Source of the DNA: VGSG01 sp040756375
GTDB taxonomy: Bacteria; Desulfobacterota; Desulfomonilia; Desulfomonilales; Desulfomonilaceae
Length of the DNA: 64,000 bases
Assembly (NCBI GenBank): GCA_040756375.1
Contig: JBFLZC010000001.1
Span: 502,901-566,900 of the forward strand
Reading direction: 5' to 3'
Of this stretch, positions 25,753 through 33,368 are shown one piece after another. A program made the position numbers and the translations under genes. Numbering within the stretch: the first letter of the stretch is position 1; every line of letters begins with the position of its first letter. The notes under the pieces were generated by a model. That model made no database searches. It was not told where the DNA came from and worked only from the letters and a program-made list of their open reading frames with translations.

Positions 25753-26002
25753 AGAGGATAATTCTTACCTGTCCTCACGAGAAACCTCAAGACCTGAGGC
25801 CCAGGACGAGAGAAATTCCTCCGCGCGCCGTAGGCCGCCTTCTTCGGTAGGGACCGGCGTCTCTGCCGGTCCGAATTCCTCGCGCGGGGACTTTCCCAAA
25901 GACGACAGGCGGGACGCCTGTCCCACCAAGAAGTCTCTCCGCGCCTCCGCGTTCAAGCGATAGGGCCGCCCCTCGTGGGCGCCCGAACTATGCAAGCAGG
26001 AA

Positions 26003-26350
26003 TCAAATATCGACATGTGGAAGGATAAAATAAGCGCCGAAAAAACCGGCTCCGAAACAGAAAAGGCAAACGAGGAGAGCCAAAACCAGGAAGGAGCTGC
26101 GATACAGGAACGCGTCCATTGCCGAGAAGACCCAAACTCCCACGGCAATGAGCAATGATGGGGTCTTCACGTCGTACTGGATGTCTTGCTGGATGAAAAG
26201 AGGGATAAAATAGAGAACCACGTTCAGGAAGAAAAGCAGGCCCGCTATGAACCTTCCACGGGCCATCTGACCCAACCCCGGAAAGATCAGCGACAGGACC
26301 GACGAGTAAACTCTGGAGCGGCCTTTCTTTTCAGGTTCGATTTCTTTCAT
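26003..26350 (-). CDS. Small multi-span membrane protein
   Basis: About 115 residues: a charged N-terminus (MKEIEPEKKGRSR), then SLIFPGLGQMARGRFIAGLL, a glycine motif also seen in TM2-like small membrane proteins, and about four hydrophobic helices ending LPHVDI. The function is unknown. I chose the ATG at 26350; a TTG at 26407 would add 19 residues. It stands alone between repeats. Confidence 0.65.
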   Translation of the reverse strand: MKEIEPEKKGRSRVYSSVLSLIFPGLGQMARGRFIAGLLFFLNVVLYFIPLFIQQDIQYDVKTPSLLIAVGVWVFSAMDAFLYRSSFLVLALLVCLFCFGAGFFGAYFILPHVDI

Positions 26351-26470
26351 GGAATTCCCGGCCAAAACCTCACGTCGGGATTCCTCATAAACCAATGCGC
26401 CTTCCAAGTCAATTCCGGATGCATTTACGACGTACCTATTCAGTTAGGCAGGGAGGTTGCAGAAAACCGG

Positions 26471-26565
26471 TTCACCGCGGAGAGCACAGAGTTCGCAGAG
26501 AAGATGCATGGTGCGCACGGCCGTGCGCGCCACGCACTCCGCGTTCTCCGCGTTCTCTGCGGTGA
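26471..26565. repeat. Inverted repeat TTCACCGCGGAGAG ... CTCTGCGGTGA
   Basis: A scattered intergenic element: TTCACCGCGGAGAGCACAGA at the left and, inverted, GCGTTCTCTGCGGTGA at the right, around GTGCGCACGGCCGTGCGC. This is a widespread type of bacterial intergenic repeat; no gene is seen. Confidence 0.6.
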
Positions 26566-26614
26566 GATTCTTGTGAATTTTCTGGCACGGGCCGCCCGCG
26601 ATTGAGGGGTTACT

Positions 26615-27400
26615 TTACGACGGATTGAACAAAGGCTTGCGTTTCTCCAAGAACGCCCGTATGCCTTCATGTCCGTCCCTATGGCCGGCACACTTTCTGA
26701 GCGCTTCTCGTTCGCATTCCAGGTGATATTCGAGTGAATTGTTGAATGAGTCTGTCAGGAGCCGTTTGACGCTGCTAAAGGACTGGAGCGACATCTGCGC
26801 CAGTTCCTCTGCCATTTCCTGAGCTGCTTCGAGGGCCTTACCGTCTTCCACGACTCGAGTGACCAGACCCCATTCCAACGCTTGGGCCGAGGGAATCGGC
26901 TTGTCGAACGCGGCAATCTCAAGAGCTCGCGCGAGTCCCACGAGTCGAGGAAGCGTGAACGTTCCACCGCCGTCTATGCACAGTCCGTTAGACGTGTATG
27001 CCTGCCTCAAAACTGCGGATTCTTCCATGACACGGAAATCGCAAGCCAGAGCCAATGAGAAGCCGCCGCCTGCTGCTGCGCCGTGAATAGCAGCGATCAC
27101 GGGCTTGGGCATACGCCGGATCTCGACGATTACCTGATGGTACCGGGCCGCGAGGTTATGAAACGCAGCCGGCTGGCCTTCGGGCCAAGTCGAGGCCCAT
27201 CGCAGGTCTCCGCCCGCGCAAAAGGCTTTCCCAGCCCCTGAAAAAACCACCGCACGGACCGTATCATCCGCTCCGATAGGGATGATGAGCTCTTCCACAG
27301 CGGAAATCATTTCCAGGTCGAATGCGTTGTACTGCTTGGGTCGATCGAGGATCACATTGGCGATGTCGCCACACAGAGACACGGTGACAGGCTGAGGCAT
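26615..27400 (-). CDS. Enoyl-CoA hydratase/isomerase family protein
   Basis: 261 residues of the crotonase fold: FSGAGKAFCAGGDLRWAS and IHGAAAGGGFSLALACDFRV form the oxyanion hole. The segment SNGLCIDGGGTFTLPRLVGL lacks the glutamate of classical hydratases and resembles PaaG-like epoxyphenylacetyl-CoA isomerases, so isomerase or ring-cleavage chemistry is as likely as hydration. The start at 27400 follows GAGGAGG by eight bases. It may serve the acyl-CoA pathway whose ligase and transporters are encoded at 29.6-38 kb. Confidence 0.9.
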   Translation of the reverse strand: MPQPVTVSLCGDIANVILDRPKQYNAFDLEMISAVEELIIPIGADDTVRAVVFSGAGKAFCAGGDLRWASTWPEGQPAAFHNLAARYHQVIVEIRRMPKPVIAAIHGAAAGGGFSLALACDFRVMEESAVLRQAYTSNGLCIDGGGTFTLPRLVGLARALEIAAFDKPIPSAQALEWGLVTRVVEDGKALEAAQEMAEELAQMSLQSFSSVKRLLTDSFNNSLEYHLECEREALRKCAGHRDGHEGIRAFLEKRKPLFNPS

Positions 27401-27478
27401 GAAAACCACCTCCTCAATAGGGAAAAGACAATCGTATAACAGCGACGGTACGGGTCTTCTCTAAACTATACGACGTTA

Positions 27479-27591
27479 CGGGGATTGTTAAGAAAAAAAG
27501 AGCCTGTAGGATGTGGTGACACCGCGGATGGCTGGAGAACCCTACGGCTGTACCAAGGATTGTTAAGCAAAAAAGCGCCGAGCGTGAAAGC
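27479..27591. repeat. Intergenic repeats with GGATTGTTAAGNAAAAAAG
   Basis: The phrase GGATTGTTAAGAAAAAAAG at 27481 and GGATTGTTAAGCAAAAAAGCG at 27551 recurs at about 28145, just upstream of the DUF4258 gene. Between the first two lies a degenerate TGTAGGATGTGGTGAC-type element. Confidence 0.6.
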
Positions 27592-27597
27592 ATCCGG

Positions 27598-27822
27598 CTA
27601 TGCCGCGAAACGTAAGATCTCTACTTCAGCCTTCTTCTTAGCAGCCTCTTCTGCCATAGCCAGGACTTGTTCGGTAATATCCTCCGAGAGGTAGTACTCA
27701 CCACAGTTCTCACAGATTTCCGCGGGCACATCCTTAATAATAACGGTTGTCTCGCCTCTTTGAAGAGCTACGGTTGTCTTTCCAGGTTTGGTCTCACCTT
27801 GCCTGCACAGGACGCACCTCAT
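27598..27822 (-). CDS. YgiT/MqsA-type zinc-finger antitoxin
   Basis: 74 residues. Two CxxC pairs (CVLC and CENC) form the zinc site, with RGETTVIIKDVPAEICENCG the family signature. The C-terminal helix is Lys/Ala rich. No HTH is present, unlike full-length MqsA, so this is the short YgiT-type antitoxin usually paired with a DUF4258 toxin. AAGGAGG precedes ATG 27822. The start codon overlaps the toxin stop by four bases, so translation is coupled; the toxin frame upstream appears broken. Confidence 0.85.
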   Translation of the reverse strand: MRCVLCRQGETKPGKTTVALQRGETTVIIKDVPAEICENCGEYYLSEDITEQVLAMAEEAAKKKAEVEILRFAA

Positions 27823-28105
27823 GAGGGCCTCCTTGTCCTGAAATCCGGCTCCCAACGGAGGGGGTCCGGATCGTAAGCAGTTACAACGTAACAGATCCTG
27901 CTTTGGGATGCTACGGCTACAACAACATGAAGAGGGCGGCCACGGACAAAACCAAGGAGCAGATAACTGGGAAAAGGGTCATCATCCAAATATTCGGCCA
28001 CAACTTCTCCCCCACAGAGAACTTCTACCACTTTGCCCGCGTCATGGATCGCTCAAACATCCTTGTCACCGCGTGGCCGCTAAACAGAATCTGGTCACAT
28101 TCCAT
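27819..28105 (-). pseudogene. DUF4258 toxin gene with single-base frameshift
   Basis: From ATG 28105 (GAGAAG upstream) the frame encodes MECDQILFSGHAVTRMFERS and a few more residues, the classic DUF4258 N-terminus, then meets a stop at TAG. The next frame continues the family without a gap (VVEVLCGGEVVAEYL...GFVRGRPLHVVVA...VVTAYDPDPLRW) to 27819. Restoring one A in the AAA run at 28032-28034 would give RAKVVEVL in a single 95-codon frame. So the toxin is probably inactive, or a homopolymer base was lost in sequencing. DUF4258 proteins are RelE/MqsR-like mRNA-interferase relatives. Confidence 0.8.
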
Positions 28106-28173
28106 AGCTTCTCACCGCCTCGCATTTCCTATACGAGGCAATGAAAATTGTTAAGCAAAAAAGCGGTCAGAGC

Positions 28174-28336
28174 TTGTAGGATGTGGTGACCCCGCGGGAC
28201 GCAGGGGAACCGCATCTGTCGAGGCCTTTCGGATTTCGGCTTCTCGCCGCTGGGTGGGAAGAAAACTTCCACTCGTTGCGGTGCCACTACAAGGCCGCGA
28301 CAGATGCGGTTCATTGCATCCACCGCATCTTACGGG
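28174..28336. repeat. Paired TGTAGGATGYGGTGACCCC element
   Basis: Left end TGTAGGATGTGGTGACCCCG and inverted right end CCACCGCATCTTACG bracket about 160 bases containing a second inverted pair (CCGCATCTGTCG / CGACAGATGCGG). Related elements: 28811, 60712, 23729, 23952. Confidence 0.7.
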
Positions 28337-28342
28337 TTGCGC

Positions 28343-28726
28343 TCAGCCATTTACCGGTTCTGACGGATCGGGCTGTGCGCCACCCGGTGGTGTGAAGCCC
28401 GGATTGAACAGTCCCGGGCCGGTGTTGACCGGCTCAGACGGATTAACCTGTCCGGTTCCGCCCACAGGCTCGGCAGGCTTGGTCCTTCCTGGACCGTTGT
28501 GAACCGGCTCAGCCGGCTTTGGGCCTACCATGGTTTTGCCGCCGCCAGGGCCTCTCGCAATGATCCAAGATGGTTGTCCGTTGGATGTAGCAAGGGCTGC
28601 TTTCTCAGTGAAGCCATAACAGCTTCCCGTGGCCGCTGCGCCCTCGGACGAACTTACCGCGAGCAAAAGAATGGCTCCCACCGCGGTAATGCCGACTATA
28701 TTCCACAACAATCGATTTGTGTTCAT
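28343..28726 (-). CDS. Exported Pro/Gly-rich repeat protein
   Basis: 127 residues. An N-terminal signal or anchor (NRLLWNIVGITAVGAILLLA) is followed by a region beginning EGAAATGSCYGF and then imperfect repeats of about 14-17 residues: KPAEPVHNGPG, RTKPAEPVGGTG, QVNPSEPVNTGPG, and QPDPSEPVNG at the C-terminus. GGGAGGCG lies upstream of the ATG at 28726. The low-complexity tail suggests an extended cell-envelope or matrix protein. No family recognised. Confidence 0.65.
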   Translation of the reverse strand: MNTNRLLWNIVGITAVGAILLLAVSSSEGAAATGSCYGFTEKAALATSNGQPSWIIARGPGGGKTMVGPKPAEPVHNGPGRTKPAEPVGGTGQVNPSEPVNTGPGLFNPGFTPPGGAQPDPSEPVNG

Positions 28727-28810
28727 AATTCGCCTCCCGGTCTTGTCTCTCCGCGACCGCACAATTCTTGACCGGTTAGATGCATACCTATTGGGGAAGA
28801 TTCAGCGCGT

Positions 28811-28862
28811 AGCTCGGATGCGGTGATCCCGTGGGACGCAGGGAAATCGCATCCTACGAGCT
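28811..28862. repeat. Short AGCTCGGATGCGG ... CGCATCCTACGAGCT hairpin
   Basis: A compact member of the GATGCGGTGA family lying between the Pro-rich protein gene and the brnA promoter. Confidence 0.7.
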
Positions 28863-28886
28863 AAGCCACGGCCACACCCAAGTTCC

Positions 28887-28914
28887 TTGACGCCGGAATT
28901 ATTGTGGATACAAT
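28887..28914 (+). promoter_or_regulatory. Promoter of the brnA locus
   Basis: TTGACG (28887-28892), a 16-base spacer and TACAAT (28909-28914). The start of transcription would fall near 28921, directly at the ATG of the vestigial brnT. Confidence 0.7.
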
Positions 28915-28917
28915 AAT
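28898..28917. promoter_or_regulatory. Perfect palindromic operator over the brnA promoter
   Basis: ATTATTGT-GGAT-ACAATAAT: two perfect 8-base arms that cover the -10 box. BrnA antitoxins are DNA-binding autorepressors, so this is the likely BrnA site. Confidence 0.7.
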
Positions 28918-28921
28918 TACT

Positions 28922-28957
28922 ATGGAGATCAAATTTGATCCGGGTGCTCCGATATGA
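28922..28957 (+). pseudogene. Vestigial brnT (11 codons left)
   Basis: ATG 28922 encodes MEIKFDPGAPI then TGA, overlapping the brnA start as ATGA. BrnT toxins normally begin with a beta-strand of the form M-x-I-x-F-D-P and are about 90 residues long, and their gene commonly runs into brnA. Here only the first strand and the junction remain, consistent with an internal deletion. It might now work merely as a leader for brnA translation. Confidence 0.6.
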
Positions 28958-29277
28958 AAAAGAAACCCGACGCTGAACTAATTGACAAAGACAACCCAGA
29001 GTGGACCAAGGAGGATTTCCGCCGCGCCCGCCTGGCCGCTGAGGCACTTCCTGACATTGTTGGGCAGGAGGCCGCTACTCGAATGCTGAGATCCCGCGGC
29101 CGCCCGAAAGCTGCCGTGACTAAAACACACGTCAATATCCGACTGGACGCGGACGTGCTCAAAGCCTTCAAGACCACCGGCCCCGGATGGCAGACTCGTA
29201 TAAATGAAGCCCTGCGCGAATGGTTGAAGAAGCGCAAATTGGACAAAACAAGCAGCGCTTCGGAGAACCTCTCCTGA
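28954..29277 (+). CDS. brnA: BrnA-family antitoxin
   Basis: 107 residues. The C-terminal ribbon-helix-helix domain VNIRLDADVLKAFKTTGPGW QTRINEAL is the BrnA hallmark; the N-terminus (DNPEWTKEDFRRARLAAEAL) matches the toxin-binding region of the family. BrnA neutralises the RNase BrnT and represses its own promoter. The toxin gene is missing apart from a vestige, so this is a solitary antitoxin that could still repress the palindromic promoter or counter a BrnT encoded elsewhere. Confidence 0.87.
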   Translation: MKKKPDAELIDKDNPEWTKEDFRRARLAAEALPDIVGQEAATRMLRSRGRPKAAVTKTHVNIRLDADVLKAFKTTGPGWQTRINEALREWLKKRKLDKTSSASENLS

Positions 29278-29464
29278 AGTTCTATGTGCTGGGCCCTGAT
29301 TGGTTGGTCTTCAAGAAGTTTTTCCCTTGACAGAGGGCCCTTTAATGGGTGTCCCACCAAGCAAAATGTGCCGGCAGGGACGCCGGCACCTACCAATGCC
29401 AAAGGGGCTTTTTCGCAAGCGAGTGTTATTCTTGATACTTCCTAAAAAAGCTTTCGATATGACG

Positions 29465-29523
29465 CACCCTGGCTGGGTCTACGTATGGGGAGGTTTGGAG
29501 GGGAGATGAGTCTCCCCTCCAAA
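29465..29523. repeat. Repeat CCCTGGCTGGGTCTACGTAT plus adjoining hairpin
   Basis: 27 bases at 29467-29493 recur inverted at 54686-54713 with two mismatches. Next to it TTTGGAGGGGAGA-TGAG-TCTCCCCTCCAAA (29494-29523) is a perfect 13-bp-stem hairpin. Upstream, GTGCCGGCAGGGACGCCGGCAC at about 29370-29391 is another hairpin. A copy of the GAAGCCCCGGAGTGCTCG repeat sits at 29571-29600. The stretch 29278-29644 holds no gene. Confidence 0.7.
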
Positions 29524-29644
29524 TTATTGCGCAACGATGCGCTCTTGCTACTCACCTCCGAGGCGAAGCCCCGGAGTGCTCGCCGAAGCCGAGCACTTTC
29601 ACGATTCGTTGTAACTTATTGGCTATGACACTTCCTATCTCAGC

Positions 29645-31282
29645 TCAGGTTTCGAGCCGTTTGCGTTCTTCGCTGCGGATTTCTCGGCGGAGCATCTTGC
29701 CGACTTTAGACTTGGGGAGCATGTCCCGGAACTCTACATACTGCGGGACCTTGTACTCAATGAGGCGCTTCCGGCACCATTTGATCAACTCGTACCCGGT
29801 CACGCCTTTGATATCTTTCTTCAACACCACAAAAGCCTTGATGCGTTCGCCAACCTTGGGATCGGCGAGCCCGACCACGCATGACTCGATCACCGCAGGA
29901 TGTTCTTGAAGCACGGCCTCGATTTCGGATGCGGAAATGCGATAACCCTTGTGCTTGATGGTATCCACGGTCCTGTCCACAAAGTAGAAGTAGCCGTTTT
30001 CGTCCTGCCGCACGATGTCCGCAGTGCGGTACCAGAGCTTGCCACCAATCTGCACAAAGGATTGCTCGGTTTCTTCAGGCTTATTGAGGTATGCAGTCAC
30101 CATGCGGTCCGAATGTACGAGGAGTTCGCCCGGTTCCCCGAGCGGCACGGGTTCCAGCCCGTCCGGTTCCACTATCATGACGTCTTTGCTGGGCAATTTG
30201 AGGCCCATCGAGAGCGGCGGGTTTTCCCGATCCGTGGGGCTCATGGTAATGCCGCCGCAAGTCTCGGTTGCGCCATAGCCTTGAAAGATGGGGAGATGAA
30301 AGCGTTTCGTCCACCGGTTGGCAACTTCCACAGGAAGCACGTCGCCTGCGCAAAAGCAGTAGGTTAGCGAGGACAAGTCGTACTGATCGACACGGTCGTG
30401 TTCCAGGACCATCCGGTAGAACGCCGGCACTCCGATAAGGCTTCGGGCACGATTCCGGGCGATGCTATCAAAGACCGCGTCCAGATTGACTCTTGGCGCA
30501 AGCAGGAGCGTGCCGCCACCCACGATGAGCGTAGACAGAGTGCATGTTTGCCCCAAGATGTGAAACAGAGGCGCGCCGCCTAAGATCACGTCTTCATGCT
30601 TGGGAAAGAGCGGATCTCTCGCAGACAGTTGCTCCTCCGACGAGACAAGAAAGAGCCCGTGCGTCTGTGGCACTCCTTTTGGGTGCTTGGTGGTGCCGCC
30701 GGTATAGAGGATTTCTGCTATGTCGTCTTCTTTGGTATCAGGCTCAGGAGCGGATCTTCCGCCTGAGGAAAGCATCTGCCTGAGGGAACTCGTATATTCG
30801 GTTTTCTGCACCTTTCCTACCGGGATCTTATCCGCAAGTCTGCCGAAAGCTCGTTTCCACCACGGTAACAACTCGGCAACGTTCGTGACAATGACTCGCT
30901 TGATGGACGTATCAGGCAGCACTTGTTGCACATACCCGAAATTGCGGTCCTGGCAGACGATTGCGGTCGCGCCGCTGTCTTGAGCGATATGTCTGAGGTC
31001 GTATGGTGTGTAGATCGGTGTGATTGGGACAGCCGAGGCTCCCAGGCGCTGAATGCCCAGCCACACCACAACGAACTGCACGGAGTTCGGGATATACATC
31101 AGGATCCGATCGCGAGGCCGCATGCCGAGCGCGTGCAGAGAAGATGCGAATCGCTCGGTCATTTCTCGGATCGTGCGGTACGTATATGTGGTGCCGAGAA
31201 AAACCACCCCAGGCTTATCGGGGTACTGTTCGGCCTTTGCTGCGAACGCTTTGTAAATGGTTCCGTTTGCGGGCGCGGACAT
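29645..31282 (-). CDS. AMP-binding acyl-CoA synthetase
   Basis: 545 residues of the ANL family: A3 loop ILYTGGTTKHPKGVPQTH (the usual Ser-Gly-Thr-Thr-Gly is Gly-Gly-Thr-Thr-Lys), A5 GYGATETCGG, A7 YRTADIVRQDENGYFYFVDR and A8/A10 IKHKGYRISASEIEAVL with the C-terminal catalytic lysine in PKSKVGKMLRRE. It activates a carboxylic acid to its CoA ester via an acyl-adenylate. It lies 17 bases after livF in the same direction, so the imported compound is probably its substrate; a fatty or aromatic acid is more likely than an amino acid. The ATG at 31282 has GGAGG 12 bases upstream. Confidence 0.92.
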   Translation of the reverse strand: MSAPANGTIYKAFAAKAEQYPDKPGVVFLGTTYTYRTIREMTERFASSLHALGMRPRDRILMYIPNSVQFVVVWLGIQRLGASAVPITPIYTPYDLRHIAQDSGATAIVCQDRNFGYVQQVLPDTSIKRVIVTNVAELLPWWKRAFGRLADKIPVGKVQKTEYTSSLRQMLSSGGRSAPEPDTKEDDIAEILYTGGTTKHPKGVPQTHGLFLVSSEEQLSARDPLFPKHEDVILGGAPLFHILGQTCTLSTLIVGGGTLLLAPRVNLDAVFDSIARNRARSLIGVPAFYRMVLEHDRVDQYDLSSLTYCFCAGDVLPVEVANRWTKRFHLPIFQGYGATETCGGITMSPTDRENPPLSMGLKLPSKDVMIVEPDGLEPVPLGEPGELLVHSDRMVTAYLNKPEETEQSFVQIGGKLWYRTADIVRQDENGYFYFVDRTVDTIKHKGYRISASEIEAVLQEHPAVIESCVVGLADPKVGERIKAFVVLKKDIKGVTGYELIKWCRKRLIEYKVPQYVEFRDMLPKSKVGKMLRREIRSEERKRLET

Positions 31283-31299
31283 TGCGAATCTCGTCCTCC

Positions 31300-32046
31300 T
31301 CACACACCGAAGTACGCGGCTTTGACTTCAGGGTTATCCATTAATTCGAGGCCTGCGCCTTCCATGGTGAGCATTCCGTTTTCAATAATGTATCCTCGAT
31401 CGATAATGGGCAATATGGGTCGCGCAAATTGCTCGGTCATGACCAGGGTAAGGCCTGTCTCCCGAATGATTAGCCGGACCGCGTCCAGAAGCGTGGTCTG
31501 CATCAGCGGGCTCAGCCCCAGGAGCGGTTCGTCGAGCAGAAGCAGCTTGGGTTTGACCATCAGAGCCATTCCGATGGCCAGCATTTGTTGTTCACCGCCA
31601 CTGAGAAAGCCCGCTTTGCGACTCTTGAGCCGGGCCATGGGCGGAAAGAGATGGAAGAAATAGTCGATAGTCTCCGTGATTTCTGCCTTTGATCTTAGAT
31701 ACCCCGCGATCCTGAGGTTTTCCAGCAAGTCCGATTCGGGAAATATCGGATGACGTTCTCGGCAGAGCGCAACACCCTTCTTCGCGCGTTCGCTGGGGTA
31801 GAGGTAGGTTATGTCTTCTCCTTCAAAGAAGATTTTCCCGTAGATGGTGATTCGTTCTCCCCCTTTGCGTTGTTCTTTGATTTGGGTATCGATTATGAGC
31901 CCTGAAATGGTGTTCATCAGCGTGGTCTTGCCCGCGCTGTTCGAGCCGATCACGGCAACGATACTGCCCGCGTCCACTTTCATGCTGAAATCGTTCAGCG
32001 CGAGCGCATTCTCGTAAAAGACCATGAGATTGGATACTTCCAGCAT
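31300..32046 (-). CDS. livF: LivF-type ABC transporter ATPase
   Basis: 248 residues with Walker A GSNSAGKTT, Q-loop region, signature LSGGEQQM and Walker B LLLLDEPLLGLSP. A roughly 12-residue insert (KEQRKGGERITIY) follows the first strand-helix unit. LivF is one of two ATPases of branched-chain amino acid or carboxylate/aromatic-acid HAAT transporters. AAGGATCATC precedes the start. It is followed directly by the acyl-CoA synthetase gene. Confidence 0.92.
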   Translation of the reverse strand: MLEVSNLMVFYENALALNDFSMKVDAGSIVAVIGSNSAGKTTLMNTISGLIIDTQIKEQRKGGERITIYGKIFFEGEDITYLYPSERAKKGVALCRERHPIFPESDLLENLRIAGYLRSKAEITETIDYFFHLFPPMARLKSRKAGFLSGGEQQMLAIGMALMVKPKLLLLDEPLLGLSPLMQTTLLDAVRLIIRETGLTLVMTEQFARPILPIIDRGYIIENGMLTMEGAGLELMDNPEVKAAYFGV

Positions 32047-32134
32047 GATGATCCTTGGAAAATCCCCCTGTATCCCCCTTTACAAAAGGGGGAAAGACGT
32101 CGCATCCCCCCTTTTCATAAAGGGGGGCAGGGGG

Positions 32135-32304
32135 CATAGGCGCTAACTTGAAGTGGCTCTGTTCTTTGATCCGTCATTCCGGCGAAAGCCGGAATCCAGT
32201 TTTGTCAATATGTTCTGGATCCCGGATCAAGTCCGGGATGACGGAATTGCCCTTACGCAACTATGTGAAATCACAAACGCCGAGCCCTTAAGTTAGCGCC
32301 TATG
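32135..32304. mobile_element. 170-bp non-autonomous element (MITE) of IS4/IS231-like type
   Basis: Perfect 15-base terminal inverted repeats CATAGGCGCTAACTT (32135-32149) and AAGTTAGCGCCTATG (32290-32304) bound 170 bases with no transposase. GGGGCAGGGGG stands on both outer sides (32124-32134 and 32305-32315), an 11-bp target duplication. The inner right end (GGGCTCGGCGTTTGTGATTT) resembles the sequence next to the same inverted repeat at 63874, where a transposase starts. The interior is an inverted repeat of the CATTCCGGCGAAAGCCGGAAT / GGATCCCGGATCAAGTCCGG kind. It fills most of the gene-free stretch 32047-32436. Confidence 0.85.
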
Positions 32305-32436
32305 GGGGCAGGGGGGATTTCATGTAAGGGCAGACCCGCGTTTCTTCCTCAAAATGGCCGGCAGAGACGCCGGCCGCTACCAAATCCATAAGAGGGCGCA
32401 CCGCCGTGCGCCCCTACAAAAGACGGTACGCTCAGC

Positions 32437-33213
32437 CTAGTCTTCGCTGCCCAGGTAGGCTTGTTTCACCTCTTTGTTTTCCATAACCGCCGCGGGTTCT
32501 CCTTCGCCGATTACGCGGCCGAAGTTGAGCACCACCACGCGATTTGCGATCCTGAACAGCTCTCTGAGCCGATGTTCTATCATCACGACGGTCTTCCCTT
32601 CGACCATGAGCTTTTCGATGACCGGCACGAGGCTTGCCAGCTCGGCAATGCTCAGTCCCGAAAAAAGCTCGTCAAGGATGATCAGATCCGCGCGCAGAGC
32701 AAGGCATTTAGCCAGCTCCAGCCGCTTGAGATAACCGTGAGGAAGACTCCCCGCGGCTTTGTACGTTACAGAGGATTCTCTCTCGAAGCCCACTTCTTCG
32801 AGGAGATCCTTTGCCACTGAGTCTCGGTCTCCGTACCGGCCTCCGGAAAGCTGCCTCACACGAGGCGAAGAGAGCGGGATGATCAGGTTCTTGAATGCAG
32901 GCAGTTCCGCGAACGGCCGAACCATCTGGAAAGTCCGTGCGATTCCCAGCCGAGCGACCTTGTAGGGCATCCAGCCGGTGATGTCGGTTCCTTTGTATTT
33001 CACAGCGCCCGAATCCGGCTTCAAATACCCCGTGATCAGGTTCACCAACGTGGTCTTACCCGATCCGTTGGGGCCGATAATGCCCAGGAGGTCGCCTTGG
33101 TACAGGTCGAACCCGACACCGATCACAGCATGAACGCCGCCAAAACTTTTGCTGACGCCTTCCACGCTCAGGATGACGTCGCGTGAATCTTTTTGTTGTT
33201 TGTCATCAGCCAT
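32437..33213 (-). CDS. livG: LivG-type ABC transporter ATPase
   Basis: 258 residues: Walker A GPNGSGKTT, FQMVRPFAELPAFKNLIIPL after the Q-loop, Walker B LIILDELFSGLS and switch MIEHRL. The signature motif is altered (LPHGYLKRLELAKCL instead of LSGGxxR) and the Walker B ends DEL not DEP, both unusual for LivG; the ATPase may be slow or asymmetric with LivF. It lies between livM and livF. There is a terminator-like hairpin between livM and livG, so read-through or a separate promoter is needed. Confidence 0.9.
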   Translation of the reverse strand: MADDKQQKDSRDVILSVEGVSKSFGGVHAVIGVGFDLYQGDLLGIIGPNGSGKTTLVNLITGYLKPDSGAVKYKGTDITGWMPYKVARLGIARTFQMVRPFAELPAFKNLIIPLSSPRVRQLSGGRYGDRDSVAKDLLEEVGFERESSVTYKAAGSLPHGYLKRLELAKCLALRADLIILDELFSGLSIAELASLVPVIEKLMVEGKTVVMIEHRLRELFRIANRVVVLNFGRVIGEGEPAAVMENKEVKQAYLGSED

Positions 33214-33282
33214 GTGATGTCCAAATGCTCCCGGACAAGCGCTGAAAGGGCTTGCAAAGATAGAAGTTTTTGGTGGAGGGGT

Positions 33283-33320
33283 CCGGGGAGGCCCCTTTTT
33301 TCAAAAAGGGGTCTCCCCGG
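33283..33320 (-). terminator. Hairpin terminator after livM (CCGGGGAGG family)
   Basis: CCGGGGAGGCCCCTTTTT pairs with AAAAAGGGGTCTCCCCGG; outer flanks AGAAGTTTTTGG and CAAAAACTCCT lengthen the stem. Located 49 bases after the livM stop, inside the liv gene set. Confidence 0.75.
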
Positions 33321-33368
33321 CCACTTCTTCAAAAACTCCTATCTCTTGCCGTCGCTTCAAAGCAGGCT

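Noticed and set aside
24805..25761. 318-codon plus-strand frame opposite the peptide-ABC ATPase gene
   Set aside because: Antisense shadow of a gene with intact Walker and signature motifs; no ribosome site and no recognisable product.
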